Positions 1 to 10,548 are shown, counted from the first letter of the stretch. The stretch is DNA of 25,945 nucleotides from Psilocybe azurescens (GCA_023853785.1 JAJIRX010000207.1:1-25945), one strand, 5' to 3'. Notes: generated from the letters alone by a model not told the origin. Numbers and translations are program-made.

Positions 1-410
1 GAGTGAGACAAAGATTTGCTGCATATGTGGAATCCAGTTAAGGACCAAATAGTTGTAGATGATCAAATGCTGATGACGATGGTGATATATGATGCTGTGC
101 AGTGCTGTGCGTACTAGGATGGATAGGAATGATGTCCAAGAATAATCTGCGCATAGCCTTGAGGTTCGAAATAGATAGACGATTGAATCATTGATAGGGA
201 ATGTAACTGATCAAATGGTTGAAGTGGAGATTGAAAGTTGGAATGGAGCTTGAAGTGGACTGTGAATGGGCTTTGACGTTGAATATTGAGGATGTGCTTC
301 AGATAAAAATGCGAAATAATAACCCTGGCTTCTGCATGCAATGGGAGTCAAGACAGAGCGCTCTAAGCTTATAGATAAATCTCATATCCAATCAAAATTG
401 GTGTATGACA
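1..410 (-). repeat. 3' LTR (partial; continues past the left edge)
   Basis: This is a direct repeat of 10138-10548. Counted by eye, the copies differ at about seven substitutions (near 111, 126, 200, 267, 313, 322 and 337) and three single-base indels, roughly 2% divergence. In element orientation the LTR begins at 410 with TGTCATACACC. The short ORF that can be read at 114-341 lies wholly within the LTR and is not a gene. Confidence 0.95.
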
Positions 411-425
411 TCCACCCAAAACTTG
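411..425 (-). other. probable polypurine tract for plus-strand priming
   Basis: Read on the minus strand, the bases just before the 3' LTR are TTTTGGGTGGA, followed directly by the LTR start TGTC. A purine-rich run touching the 3' LTR is the expected position of the polypurine primer of LTR retrotransposons. The tract is short and imperfect, so the call rests mostly on position. Confidence 0.55.
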
Positions 426-727
426 AGAAAGAACCGTCCTCGGTTGATAGCAACATGCGGAAATGAAGAGAGGTTACTTTAGGTCTGGGCAAACAATTTA
501 CTGATCGTCGTCAAGGTATCGTCCATATCTTCATTGTTGTTCTGAACGTATTCAAGATTTTCCACTATATCGTCCAGTTCAGCTCTAGGAATGACTGATC
601 CATCTCGAGGAAGTAGCGTAGAAGTCGGAATGCAGCAACGCCTTGAACCATTGGAGTACCGTCAAGTTCCTTTAGCACATAAGAACCACCACGAGTTTGT
701 CGAATAACCTCATAAGGACCAAGATAT

Positions 728-1627
728 CTAGGCTTGTGTTTGCGATTCATCTCTTTCTCGACGAGTGTTGCGGACAAGGACTAGAGTTCCGGGCTGAAAT
801 GCTGTCTGACGAATACGATGCGCAAAGCGTTGTTCAAATACGGCCTTTGATTGCAGACGGGATTGTCGCAGGACTTCAGCAATATTAGCTAGGTCTTCAT
901 CGCGCTTCATAAGTTGTCGGATTCGTTGGGCCAGCAAATCTTCGGACGTCATTCCACTAGTGAAGCCATCAACTAGAAAGGTCGCTTCCATAAGGTCAAA
1001 GGGAAGAACAGGATGAAGGCCATGCATGACGTAGAAAGGGGAATGTCCAGTAGATCGTCGAGTGATACATTTATCGGCAAAGATAGTATGATGAACGTAC
1101 AGTGGCCAGTCTTGAGGTCGGTCTCCACAGGCTTTGAGGATAGATTCCCTGAAGTCAATATGTCCTCGTTCGACTGATCCATTGGCTTTGGAATTGTAAG
1201 GCGAGATGTGAACATGAGGGATGCCATACTTCTCCATGAGATATGCAAAAGCTCCAGCAACTTCAGATCCGTTATCTGTTCGAACTTGTCCTATGGCTCC
1301 GTAGCGACATATAATCTCTTCCCAGAAAAAATTAGCCATCTCTTTAGACTTGATGGTCTTGAGAGCGCGTCCTTCCGGTGCACGTGATAGATCGTCTCGT
1401 GCTATAACCATGTATCGGAATTTACCAGATCTAGGCATGAAGAGAACATCGACGTTGATGACGGTGAAGATGGGACGGTGTGGCTGAAATGGAAATGGGG
1501 ACTTCAGACTTCTTGGTGGATCGAACTTGACATTGGTGGCAGGTAGCGAGATGATGTTTAATATCCTGGAACATGAAAGGCCAGTAAAAGCGAAGGCGTA
1601 TAACTCCAAAGACTCCGTATAGACCAC
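728..1627 (-). other. integrase catalytic core segment
   Basis: This open stretch carries the retroviral-type integrase fold. The first acidic residue is in VINVDVLFMPRSG. The second is in RTDNGSEV (1259-1279). The glutamate is in NGSVERGH, 35 positions after the second aspartate. That spacing and the SPYNSKANGSVE block are standard for Ty3/gypsy integrases. The N-terminal HHCC zinc finger lies just upstream in a different frame (about 1650-1540). The C-terminal GPY/F module lies downstream in a third frame (565-777). The catalytic triad is intact, but the three integrase modules cannot be translated as one chain. Confidence 0.92.
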
Positions 1628-2578
1628 GGTGACCTAGTTCTTCATGTGCTTGAGTTAATACTAGTAGGCGTTTGTTGGCATCAAGAATGACTCGGAGTGG
1701 GGAGCGTCCAAATCGTCGTTTATACATGAGGTTGTCCTTGAGATAAAATTGAGAGGCACGTGCGAGGAATCGTCGTTGAGCTTGAATGGTGTTGAAGGTA
1801 GGCATAATTTGGTCTTGAAGGAATTGATAAATTTTGTGAAGGCTTTCGTCTTGATGATTCGCGGTCGAAATAAATGAAGGAAGTGAGGAAGGATGATAAG
1901 AAGGAAGTGAAGCGGGACGTCTAAAGAAAACAGGAAAAAGGGCATAGGTGGTTAAGAGAGCAATATCGTCAAGCCAATCATCTTCTTCTTGTGGCTCATT
2001 GAGTTCGTCTTCAGTAGGCTCTCGTCGGGAAAGACCGTCAGGTCCACGATGACTGCCTGCTTTAACATGAATGAGAGTGAAGTCGAAGAGTAGAATGCCT
2101 TGGATCCAGCGGTTCATAGAAGCGTTAGGTTGAAGGTCAGGTTCGTTAAGCATGCCTTTGATGTATTTGGCGTCTACTTCAACGTGAAGATTCTTGACTC
2201 CAATAAGATGCAAACGGTAGTGACGTAGAGCACGGAAAAGACCATAGAGCTCCAACTTGGGTTGACTATAACGAGCTTCTCGGGATTCATGGGTATGGAA
2301 CCATAGCGAGCAGGATGACGACGTCCAGAAGGGGCAATTTGAGATAAAATAAATCCAACGGCAATTTGAGAAGTGTCGACAGAAAGGATAACTGGGAGTT
2401 CAGAAGTATAATCAATGGAACGGAGAATAGGGGATCAATAACAATTTCTTTGAGTGTTAGGAAAGCAAGTTCTCGGATATCAGTCCAAATAAAGGTTCGT
2501 CCTTGCGATAGAGTTCGGTGAGAGGTCGGATGAGTGTGGAATAATTCTTGATCCAAACGCGGACTGTTCCGCAAAGTC

Positions 2579-3487
2579 CTAGAAAAGCACGGACATCACG
2601 AATATTCTTGGGTCTAGGCCAATTGATGATCTTCTCGACTTTGGAATCGTCAGGCAGGCGACCTTCTGGTGTACATTTTTGTCCAAGAATAAGTACTTCA
2701 GGCTGAGCGAGCTGAGTTTTAGACCCAGAAAACGTGGCTCCAGCACATCCCATACGATGCATGATTCGGTGAACGTCCTGAGCATGTTCCCAGACAAAGC
2801 GTCGGATCCCTGGATTTTCTGGAATGGTTTCTGGATTTCCTGAGGCGTCCAGGTACTGCGTAGAGGGCCTTTGATAGGTACATCATCGATGAAGACGTTG
2901 GCAACATGAGGAATTTCATCGCGTAGAATGAAGGTGGTACAGGCTTGAAATTCAGCGACTGCATTGGTATATCCCATAGGCATAGAGGTGAGTCGTAATG
3001 GACCAATAGGTGACTGGAAGGTGGTAAGATCACGACTGTCTGGATGAATTTTACGCGCGTCATATCCCCAATATAAGTCAAAGACTGTGTAGATGGAATG
3101 ACCAGCGAAAGGAACAACGAAGTCATCAAGAACAGGAGGTACACCAGCATCACGATAAGAAATGGAGTTGAGGAGTTGAAGGTCATGGACAAGACGGATA
3201 GCACCAGTCGCTTTCTTCTTGACCCAGAAAATAGGTGATCGATAAGGAGCTTGACTTGGTTCGTACACACCGGCTGCAACTTTTTCACGTAAGAGCTTTG
3301 TGACGTCTTCTTGAAGGCCTGGAGGAATAGGAATATTGCGTACAACCCATGGTTCATGATCTTCGACAGGTAGAATATAAGGGGAAAAATAGTCTTCAGA
3401 AAATGTGCCACGTTCTGATTGGTGAAAGGCTAAGGAACGTTCATTGAGCTGAAGGATGTGGAGAAAAGTTTTTCTTCTTCGGGCCAT
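2579..3487 (-). other. reverse transcriptase domain segment (longest open part of pol)
   Basis: This is the longest uninterrupted part of the RT. It includes the entry motif APYRSPIFWVKKK, the first catalytic region FDLYWGYDARKIH, the substrate-binding SPIGPLRLTSMPMGY, and the FIDD active-site box at 2882-2893, where most Ty3 elements have YLDD or YIDD. After about residue 215 the frame slips. The thumb and connection continue in another frame (about 2830-2500) with PRPKNIRDVRAFLGLCG, the usual Ty3/gypsy RT-to-RNase H transition. The catalytic aspartates are still present; the damage is by frameshift rather than active-site substitution. Confidence 0.92.
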
Positions 3488-4120
3488 AGGAATTGGTTGG
3501 TGTTGATTTTCATGGATTGAATACGTTCAGGTGTTAATTTTGCGGTATAGGTGAAGTCTGAAGGACGGGTAGGCAGTAAAGGAAGTGATAGGAGGGTCGA
3601 CGGGAATCGTCGAGTAACTTTGGCATACGCTGGAGTGACTTTGTTGATAGGTTTAACTTTGCGATCCACTCGTTTGTGCGGTGTAGGAAATGGATGATGG
3701 GATTTCAGAGATAAAGGTAGATATGGAAGTGGGAAGGAATATATGTACGGATAAGGATGATTTGAATAATCGGACATTCCGATTGTCTTTGGCTGTGATT
3801 TGCTGTGTGGCTGTTGTTCGGAGGATCCACCCATTCTTTGAAAGTAAGCTGAGGATTCAGGTATCGAGGTTGATGATAGACACAGATAGATTTCGTCTTT
3901 CCGCATTAGTGGGAAAGGTGACACTCTGGACATATCGAGCCGCGATGATGTTATGGATTCCGTTTCCAGTAATACCATCAACGAACTCTTTAACCGCAAG
4001 CAAACAGAGGATATGTGTGAGGAAGCTGTTGATGAGGAGGAGGTCCTGCGTGTGACCAATGTAATTCTGATCTGATAGCAAAAGTGGGTTGAGACGAGAG
4101 GGATAGCAATTTTCTTCCAT

Positions 4121-4526
4121 GGACTTGAGCAATGGATGGACTTGAACTGCAGAGGGGAAGAAACGGAAGAGGAAAAAGATAATGCGGAAGGAGAAGGAAA
4201 AAGAAGTTGAAAGTGTAAAACAAAAGACATGAAAGAAACTGGACAATGGAAGCGATGAGATAAATGAACGAGAAGAGTAGGGAGTCAGAATGAAAATAAA
4301 ACAGTGAGTAAAATAGAAAAAGAAAGTTGATGAATAAATAAACGTTAGTTTAGCGACGTTTGGTCGATGAAACCAACTATATATACAAAGGGAACGTTAA
4401 GAAAAAACATGGAGAATAAATAAACGTTAGTTTAATGACATTTCGGTCGAGAGAATAATGTACATAAGTGTCCGTGATGTAAACCAAAAAGAACGATATG
4501 GAAAAACAATTAACTAACCCATGCAG
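4121..4526 (-). other. non-coding spacer between ORF1 and ORF2
   Basis: ORF1 ends at TGA (4527-4529) and ORF2 starts at 4120. The roughly 400 nt between them are AT-rich and show no credible coding frame. They contain two copies of a repeat of about 38 bp (see 4331-4452). A TATATATA-like stretch at about 4376-4386 lies some 260 nt upstream of the ORF2 start. The spacer could be a leader for separate expression of ORF2, an intron-like segment, or a decayed insertion; the sequence alone does not decide. Confidence 0.6.
4331..4452. repeat. two direct repeats of about 38 bp inside the retroelement spacer
   Basis: The block GAATAAATAAACGTTAGTTT recurs at about 4332 and 4414, a period of about 82 bp. 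Each copy is followed by a related tail (GCGACGTTTGGTCGA versus ATGACATTTCGGTCGA). Between the copies lies the TATA-like stretch. No function is known to me. Confidence 0.85.
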
Positions 4527-7500
4527 TCAATACACACCCATTCCATGGTAAGAGTCGTCCTCAGAGTTGTCTGGATCTGCCGGAGAATCCACATTGCTAG
4601 TGTCGAGAATAAGCTCTTCTGTGTGAAAACTTGGAGATTCCATATCACTATCTTCGTCCTGAGGATGAAGCGATTCTCCACGGTCGTTCAAAACAGCTGT
4701 CGCCGAAAATCTTCTTCAACACGGCCCAGATTAAGAAGAAGGACACGAACAACCTCCATAACGTCCAAGATGTTGACGTCATCCGTAGAGGGAAGTGCAT
4801 GTGCCAGAGGCAAAGGGACAGCATTCCCGATCTGTCGATCCTCCACATCGTTGAGGGAATCGGTGGGGAAGTAGGACAGTCTCGGACTTGGAGTGCGTAG
4901 AGCGAGAATTCCTCTGTGATAGCAGGCGAATTGATTGACTGACGCACACCCAACTCTTCTATCTGCTGGTACGTTTTGGGCGTCCAGACTAATTGCGTCG
5001 GCAGAGTCGGTGGTGGTCGTTGTTTGAGTTGTGGCGGAAATTGAGATAGGAGGGGGAGGGAGCAGAGGCTGCAGGCGTTGAGAATCTTTGACCCATTGGC
5101 TCCTCAGTGGAAGTGACGATGAGGGGGATGTTGGGTCTGCAGGAGCATGAATGATTTCAGGGGAAGCGGGACTGGCGTTATATGAGGCAGGAGAGTTGTC
5201 CATGTTACCATAAATAAAATGCACAAAAGCACGTCCCTCGTTCGAATGTATAAGTTTCATTGATGCAGGCTCGTCGAGTGGTGTCCCTGAGAGTCCAGTC
5301 TTCAAAACGGCGACCGTCGTCAAGTCCTGTGGCGGTAATGTGAGCATTAGGGAATAGAATGTCGTTTGGTGATTAATATATCCATTTGGAGATTGTAAGG
5401 GAGGAGGCTCGTCCAGGTCTTCTTCGTCTTCTTGTTGTTCGCTCGGCTCCGAGTAGTGATCTTCGGCTGAGTATTCAGTATCATCATGTGTGCGGACATC
5501 ACGTGGGTTCAGGCCAGGGCGATCTCCATCCACGATCAGCTTCTGTGAGTCCTGGCCAATCATGTTCAATTGGGGTGCGCGTCCAGGGATTGACGTCATT
5601 TCCTTCTTGGGCGGTTTCATTGTTCTGCGAAGCATCATGGGATTCCCCTGAATCTGGTGGGGATAGCGTTTACGTGTGAATCATGTGAAGGTACCGCAAG
5701 TGAGTCATGCGAGTCATAGAAGTCGGTGGCGTTTTCTGAGTCAGAGGTCATGGGAACGTCAGGGGATGAGTCATGGGATGAGTCATGGACAGGATTAGGA
5801 TGTGTGAGAAGAATAGATGGCTGGGTAGACTGGGGGTCTCTTCCGGATATTGTAAATCGTCGAGTTCTTCGCCGTCTTCCAAATTGAGGTCTTCGGCAAT
5901 TTCCCCTTCTTCCAGATCAGGGTGCTCATTAAAAACGTCAATGCCATAAGTGGCGAGAAACGAGGTGGAAGGGGTTTCTTCTGTGATGAAACGCCATAGA
6001 GTTTGGATGAGAGTCAGGGAGGGCAAGGAATTTGCGAACATGAGTTTCATCTCCAGGGTCATAAAAGGATAGGAATGTCCCTTCAGGTCGCTCCAAAACA
6101 TCAACAAAGTTGTCACGGGTCCAGGGTCGTCCAACCAGAACATCGAATTTAACCCTATCGGATACAAAACAATTAGCCCAAGTTTGGACACTTCCTACAT
6201 TCAATGGGATCTGTTCAACGAAGCCAAGCATCCTAGATTGGCCACCATGAATGTCGTACATCGTGATTGTCTTCTTATTGTCCATAGGGAGATTCGCGAC
6301 TTCTTTCCATACACGTTCACTGATAATATTCTGCGTAGCACCTGAATCAAGGAGGCCTTCCAGAAGCTTGCCATTGCAGGTCATGCTGATCCGAATAAGA
6401 GGTGCATGTGCCCGGAGAAGGTGTCCAAAATAAACAGCGTCAGGCGGTAATTCAGGTTCGATATTCGTAAAGGCCGTATAGATATTGATATTGGGATCGT
6501 AGAAGGCGAATTTGAGCCGGAATTCTTCCACGGAAATAGTTTTTGCCTTGATTAGGGACCCAATACAGTTCTTGACATCTTTGGAAACACCCATGAGTTC
6601 ACCAAGCGTGACATCTGCAGACCGATTAAGGCAACGCTGAGCTATGGCCATAGGATCAACTCCACGTGAAACTTCGGCAATCCGCTTTTGGGCAGGAACA
6701 CGTGGCTTGGCAGGTGATTTATCCTTGTTGGGTTTAATGGTGGCGTCTTCCATAATTTGATCATCGTCAGAAGGGTCAAAGGAAACGTGGGGTCTAGAAG
6801 TCTGGGGTAACGCCGGAACAATAGGATTAATGACAGGTGGTGCAATAGGTTGTTTGACAGATGGAGTTTCTTTGACAGTGACAGGCTGATTGACAGTTTG
6901 ATTGACAGGAGGGGCAACAGGAGGGTTAATGAGGACAGGAGTGGACGAGTTAGGAATTTCTAGCTTCTCAGGTGCAGTGGGGCGTTTCAAAATGGAAATG
7001 GACGGAACCGTGTTTTCCTTTTCCTTCATCTTCCCTTTGGCCTCAAGGCGTTTGGCTTTGATGTAGGCTGGCTCGGGAACGATGACACCATCAAAAACTT
7101 GCTTCCTGGCTGTGCGAATTTTCCTTTCTGGGACAATGCGGTTACTCGGACCTGCAAGAATATAATCAGAGTCGCCAAGATAGGAACCAATATCATCCTC
7201 ATCGTCTTCCTCGAATATGTTTGCATTGTACTTCTCTTCCACGTAGTAGGGGTCACAAATGGCAAGGTTTGAAGTGGCTATAGGTGCTGGAGCAGGACGC
7301 TGACGTTGTACTGCCTGAATTATAGATTCTCCCATAACACGAAAGATACGTGATCCGTCTGCAAAGACTATGCGGTTGCTGCTGTCCCGAGTGATGACCT
7401 TCTTGCTAGCGAGATCTGCGAGTCCTGGACAAGTGTTCATGCCATGGCCTTGCTGATTACATCCATAACAAGTCATATCAGCAAGAGAGGTACGTCGCGG

Positions 7501-8608
7501 CGCTGCATATATTGGGTTTGCTGAGGTGGAGGAGGTGCAAAACTAGAGGGTTGCTTAGGTTGTTGTGGTACAGTTGCGTTCATGATAGCAGGTGCGACGA
7601 GCATTCCAGCCAGAGAAGGTTCCAGTTTTACGGCTCGAAAATAATAGACAGCGTAGTTGGGTTCGGAAATGGTGAGCTTGGTCATCTCTTTGATAAGATT
7701 CTCCACTTCGTCAGCCTGATGCGCTTTGATCTCTTCCTTTTCCAGGTCCTTGAATATTCTGCGAGTCTCTTCCGGTGGCCTAACAGCACGATCATCTGAT
7801 ACATTGTGGGCTCCATTGCTGGGAATAATGGCCTGGATGTAGCGCTTGATTTCGTCGGAGCAAAGAGAGTTCTCTTCCTTGATGTCGTTAGATGGAAGGA
7901 GTGATGCATAGGGTTGGGCAGAAGGATTATCGAAGACTCCCATGTCAAAGCGATCGCGTTTGTAGATGAGTTCTGTAGCTTTAATAACATCGGCCATTAG
8001 GAATGGTACTGAAGGATCTGCATCTCTGTTAAGAATAAGAAGCTTGGCCTCCAGCTGTGGGCGCAAATTCGGACTGATTCCAAGCCAGAAATATTGATTG
8101 TATTCGTCCCCAGAGATCTTGTTGTTATTGCGAAGCCAACCAGCAATCCGAGTGTATTGTCTTTGATATTCCCTGAACTCATCAAGAGATCGGAGGGGCT
8201 GCTGAGAGTGTTGAAAGGTATAAGCTCGTAAAGCACTGAGGGTGAATTTCTGGGTGTTGCGATCATGATCAAAGATAGCTAGCATCTGGGCTTTGAGTCC
8301 ATTCCATTCCTTGGTGTGGTAGTCGCTAAGGCCTTCGACAATTTCAAGCGGCTTTGACGATTGCAGCAAAGATACATGTAGCGGACCTTCTCATCATCTG
8401 TGGTGACACTGTACTGAAGGAATAGACGGTCACATTGGTCTAGGAAATTCTTGACCTCTGTGTAAGATCCAGAGAACTTTGGAGCACCAGTTGCGGTAGG
8501 GACAGGCATATCGACAGGAGTGCGCTGAATAATTGTTGTACCCATGGTGGGAAGAGGAGCAGGAGTTAAAACAGGAGCAGGAGTCGCAGAATCAGATGGA
8601 TTGGTCAT
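4527..8608 (-). pseudogene. ORF1: Gag, zinc knuckle, aspartic protease and acidic tail (frameshifted)
   Basis: The product would form the particle shell and process it. The start ATG is at 8606-8608 (MTNPSDSATPAPV), after a leader. A capsid-type segment follows (GAPKFSGSYTEVKNFLDQ). The frame slips near 8350 and capsid continues to about 7475. A CCHC knuckle follows at 7429-7470 in a further frame. A proline/basic linker precedes the protease with active-site motif LLDSGATQNI (DSGA at 6337-6348). After about 6020 the chain becomes acidic and proline-rich (for example DLEEGEIAEDLNLEDGEELD) and runs, with more frame changes near 6025, 5840-5640 and 4690, to TGA at 4527-4529. A separate stop codon between protease and RT, with a long acidic tail on the protease ORF, differs from the single Gag-Pol reading frame common in this group. 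Confidence 0.88.
7429..7470 (-). other. Gag CCHC zinc knuckle
   Basis: The residues CYGCNQQGHGMNTC fit C-X2-C-X4-H-X4-C, the nucleic-acid-binding knuckle of retroelement nucleocapsids. An ATG opens this frame at 7476 and overlaps the stop of the preceding capsid frame as ATGA. Natural continuity with capsid and the missing in-frame join suggest a one-base lesion near 7480 rather than a designed overlap, but a programmed frameshift is not excluded. Confidence 0.93.
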
Positions 8609-8645
8609 AGTAGAAAAATAATGGAACCAAGAGCAAGATACAGTC

Positions 8646-8700
8646 GCCTAGAAAGAGCCTAAAGGGAGCCTAGAAAGAACCTAGAAAGAACCTAGAAAAA
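8646..8700. repeat. CCTAGAAAGA-type short tandem repeat in the Gag leader
   Basis: Five imperfect copies of a roughly 10-11 bp unit (CCTAGAAAGA and variants) lie about 40 nt upstream of the Gag start. Read on the coding strand they are TCTTTCTAGG repeats, pyrimidine-rich. They may be leader structure or simple slippage. Confidence 0.85.
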
Positions 8701-9738
8701 AGCTAAAACAAAAGCTAAAAAAATGGAAATGGAACGGTGGAGAGTGCTAGAGGGATGTGGGGAAGGAGTACAGGTGATAGAATTCGATTTGAAGGCTGGC
8801 AAGTTGATAAAGTGTTGGCTATGAACCTAGAGAAACCTCTTCCCTCGCGGTGGGCTCCAGATGAACTACGTAGTGTGTGATTTGATATATAAATCAAAAC
8901 CAAAACACAAACCAGAGAGGAATGGTCTAGACTAGATAAGACAACTCTCTCCCTGTTGAGTTAAAGTGAGGGCTGGCTTTGCCACTAGGTTGTGTAGATG
9001 TATGTGGTCTGAGGAGGGCAGGGACGTATGAAGGAGGAGGAATGGATGAGGGGATATAAAATGCCCTTGAGTATTTACTGGGAGGAAGCAACCCGACTTG
9101 ATTAGGGTAGAACGGTGTGAATGAGATGTGATGACTGTGAAGGGGCCAAATGACTAGATAAATTGTAGGGATTGATACGGGGCAGGAGTGAGAATGTAGT
9201 CTTGATCCTAGTGCGCTTCAAGCAAGTCTGCAGTGTCTGCAAAGCTAGAAGTAAAGCCTGCTGATGGAGTAATGGCTTGAGCGGCCTGGAGTGATAGATA
9301 ATGAAGGATTGTGCGATGTTCTTGAACCAAAAATCAAACAGAGCGGTGAAGTGAATGAGGGATGACTAGGGCGATGGATGAAGATGACAACAAGACCAAG
9401 ATTGCTGAATAAAAATATTCTGGAGCAATAGAAGCGATGGGGAGTTGAGGATCTTGATGTAGAGGAAGAATGAAGGGTCTGGAGGATGGTAGGATCGAAA
9501 TGAACTGGACAAAATTCTCTGTGATGAGAGAGCGAGAGTGGTTGGATAGGCTAGTCTAGCCTCTGATGAACGTCTTGAATAACTGGAGTGATTGTTGAAT
9601 TTCGTGCTGAATATTGATAGAGATTGATTGAATGCGTGCTTGGAGTGCTGGACTGAGTACTTGATAACTTGAAATCTTTGCTGTGAAGAAAGTTGGGGCT
9701 TGTAACTTCCTTGCATTCCAAGCGATACTAATACATGG

Positions 9739-9746
9739 TTTATATA
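9739..9746 (-). promoter_or_regulatory. candidate LTR TATA box
   Basis: The minus strand reads TGGTATATAAACCATG. It lies about 800 nt inside the element from its right end and about 1.1 kb upstream of the Gag start, consistent with the U3/R junction of a long LTR. No other stretch in this interval has such a clean TATA match on the coding strand, apart from one near 8885-8895 much closer to Gag. Confidence 0.5.
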
Positions 9747-9888
9747 CCAGAGAACATAGAAAAATATTTAAAAGAGATCAAGCGTCCAAACTATACCAAT
9801 CATTCTGTAGAACAACACCCAGTAGTCCCATCTATCAACTACATACAATAGATTGAAAGCTGACGGAGTTTAGGAGTGAAAAATAGAA

Positions 9889-9995
9889 GGATGAGTAAGT
9901 AAGTAACATAGGATGAGTAAGAAGTATAAGCAGGATTATGAAAAGCGAAGTGAGATGAGTAAGAAAGAAGCGAAGCTGAGTAAGTACAATAAGCA
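9889..9995. repeat. interspersed GAGTAAG repeats in U3
   Basis: The heptamer GAGTAAG occurs at about 9893, 9914, 9957 and 9978, usually as GATGAGTAAG or GCTGAGTAAG. It lies upstream of the TATA candidate in element orientation. Repeats in U3 are often enhancer-like, but that role is inference. Confidence 0.7.
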
Positions 9996-10137
9996 AGAAT
10001 GACAAAAGGAAGGAAGGATCAATCATATGAAAGTGTCAGACAATAGAAAAGGAGCCAAAATAGCGAACAAGTACCATGCTAATGAATAGAACCAGTCTAT
10101 TCATGGCACAGCTCAGTCATCCATTACCAAGACTGCT

Positions 10138-10548
10138 GAGTGAGACAAAGATTTGCTGCATATGTGGAATCCAGTTAAGGACCAAATAGTTGTAGATGAT
10201 CAAATGCTGATGACGATGGTGATATATGATGCTGTGCAGTGCTGTGCATACTAGGATGGATAGAAATGATGTCCAAGAATAATCTGCGCATAGCCTTGAG
10301 GTTCGAAATAGATAGACGATTGAATCATTGATAGGGAGTGTAACTGATCAAATGGTTGAAGTGGAGATTGAAAGTTGGAATGGAGCTTGAAGTGGACTGT
10401 GAATGGACTTTGACGTTGAATATTGAGGGATGTGCTTCAGATAAAAATGCTAAATAATACCCCTGGCTTCTGCATACAATGGGGAGTCAAGACAGACGCT
10501 CTAAGCTTATAGATAAATCTCATATCCAATCAAAATTGGTGTATGACA
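10138..10548 (-). repeat. 5' LTR (portion verified against the 3' LTR)
   Basis: The sequence matches 1-410 with a constant offset of 10137 that shifts by one after small indels. The outer end is at 10548, where the minus strand begins TGTCATACACC. The true LTR probably continues to lower coordinates, but that part cannot be compared because its partner is off the window. Confidence 0.95.

Larger units (their letters stand above)
479..4120 (-). pseudogene. pol ORF2: reverse transcriptase, RNase H, integrase (frameshifted)
   Basis: The product would copy element RNA into DNA and integrate it. The chosen start is the ATG at 4120 (MEENCYPSRLNPLLLS); coding character begins there and the bases upstream look non-coding. 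The stop is TAA at 479-481. Domains in order: an N-terminal extension (4120 to about 3480) with the pre-RT motif FLWPEEEKL; RT (about 3400-2580) with LVHDLQLLN and the catalytic FIDD box at 2882-2893; RNase H (about 2400-2000) with VDTSQIAVGFIL, KLELYG, VEVDAKYIKGM and GPDGLSR; the integrase HHCC zinc domain (HEELGH and CHQC, about 1650-1540); the DDE core (VINVDV, TDNGSEV at 1259-1279, NGSVERGH); and a GPY/F module (RYLGPYEVI, about 702-728). The acidic tail has no chromodomain. Frame changes fall near 3862, 3455, 2840, 2495, 2430, 2283, 1470, 760 and 580, so no full product can be made. Confidence 0.93.
8609..10137 (-). other. retroelement leader and probable inner part of the 5' LTR
   Basis: No coding sequence is supported here. 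The inner LTR boundary cannot be fixed because the other LTR copy is cut at position 1. On the minus strand a TATATAAA box lies at 9739-9746, downstream of the U3-like part. This suggests transcription starts near 9710 and that the LTR extends well below 10138. I found no convincing tRNA-complementary primer site. The stretch also holds an A/G-rich tandem block (8646-8700) and GAGTAAG repeats (9889-9995). Confidence 0.6.
1..10548 (-). mobile_element. Ty3/gypsy LTR retrotransposon, defective, left end cut by window
   Basis: The order on the minus strand is LTR, Gag, CCHC knuckle, aspartic protease, reverse transcriptase, RNase H, integrase, LTR. Integrase downstream of RT/RNase H is the Ty3/gypsy order. 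Positions 1-410 recur at 10138-10548 as a direct repeat. The element end reads TGTCATACACC on the minus strand, a normal 5'-TG LTR end. The host sequence to the right (10549 onward) is an exon of a Sec61-alpha-like gene, so the element is an insertion into that gene. The 5-bp target site is expected to be TCGCA (10549-10553); its partner copy lies beyond the left edge. At least thirteen frame changes across the two ORFs make this copy non-autonomous. No chromodomain is seen at the integrase C-terminus. Confidence 0.95.

Noticed and set aside
162..170. GAGGTTCGAAA resembling a tRNA B box (also at about 10299)
   Set aside because: It is part of the LTR and I find no A box or cloverleaf around it.
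114..341. 75-codon minus-strand ORF
   Set aside because: It lies wholly within the LTR and has no recognisable family.
3690..4055. 121-codon plus-strand ORF opposite pol
   Set aside because: It is the antisense of the ORF2 N-terminal extension, whose minus-strand frames show the retroelement motifs.
4331..4452. Possible CRISPR-like repeat pair
   Set aside because: Only two imperfect copies with one spacer-sized gap, inside a eukaryotic retroelement.
4521..4900. Two plus-strand ORFs of 89-117 codons
   Set aside because: They are antisense to the acidic tail of ORF1, which reads continuously (with one slip) on the minus strand to 4527.
7473..7476. ATGA overlap between capsid frame and zinc-knuckle frame as a designed translational coupling
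   Set aside because: Many other random frame changes exist in the same element and the frame before the ATG also reads naturally into the knuckle, so a one-base lesion is simpler.
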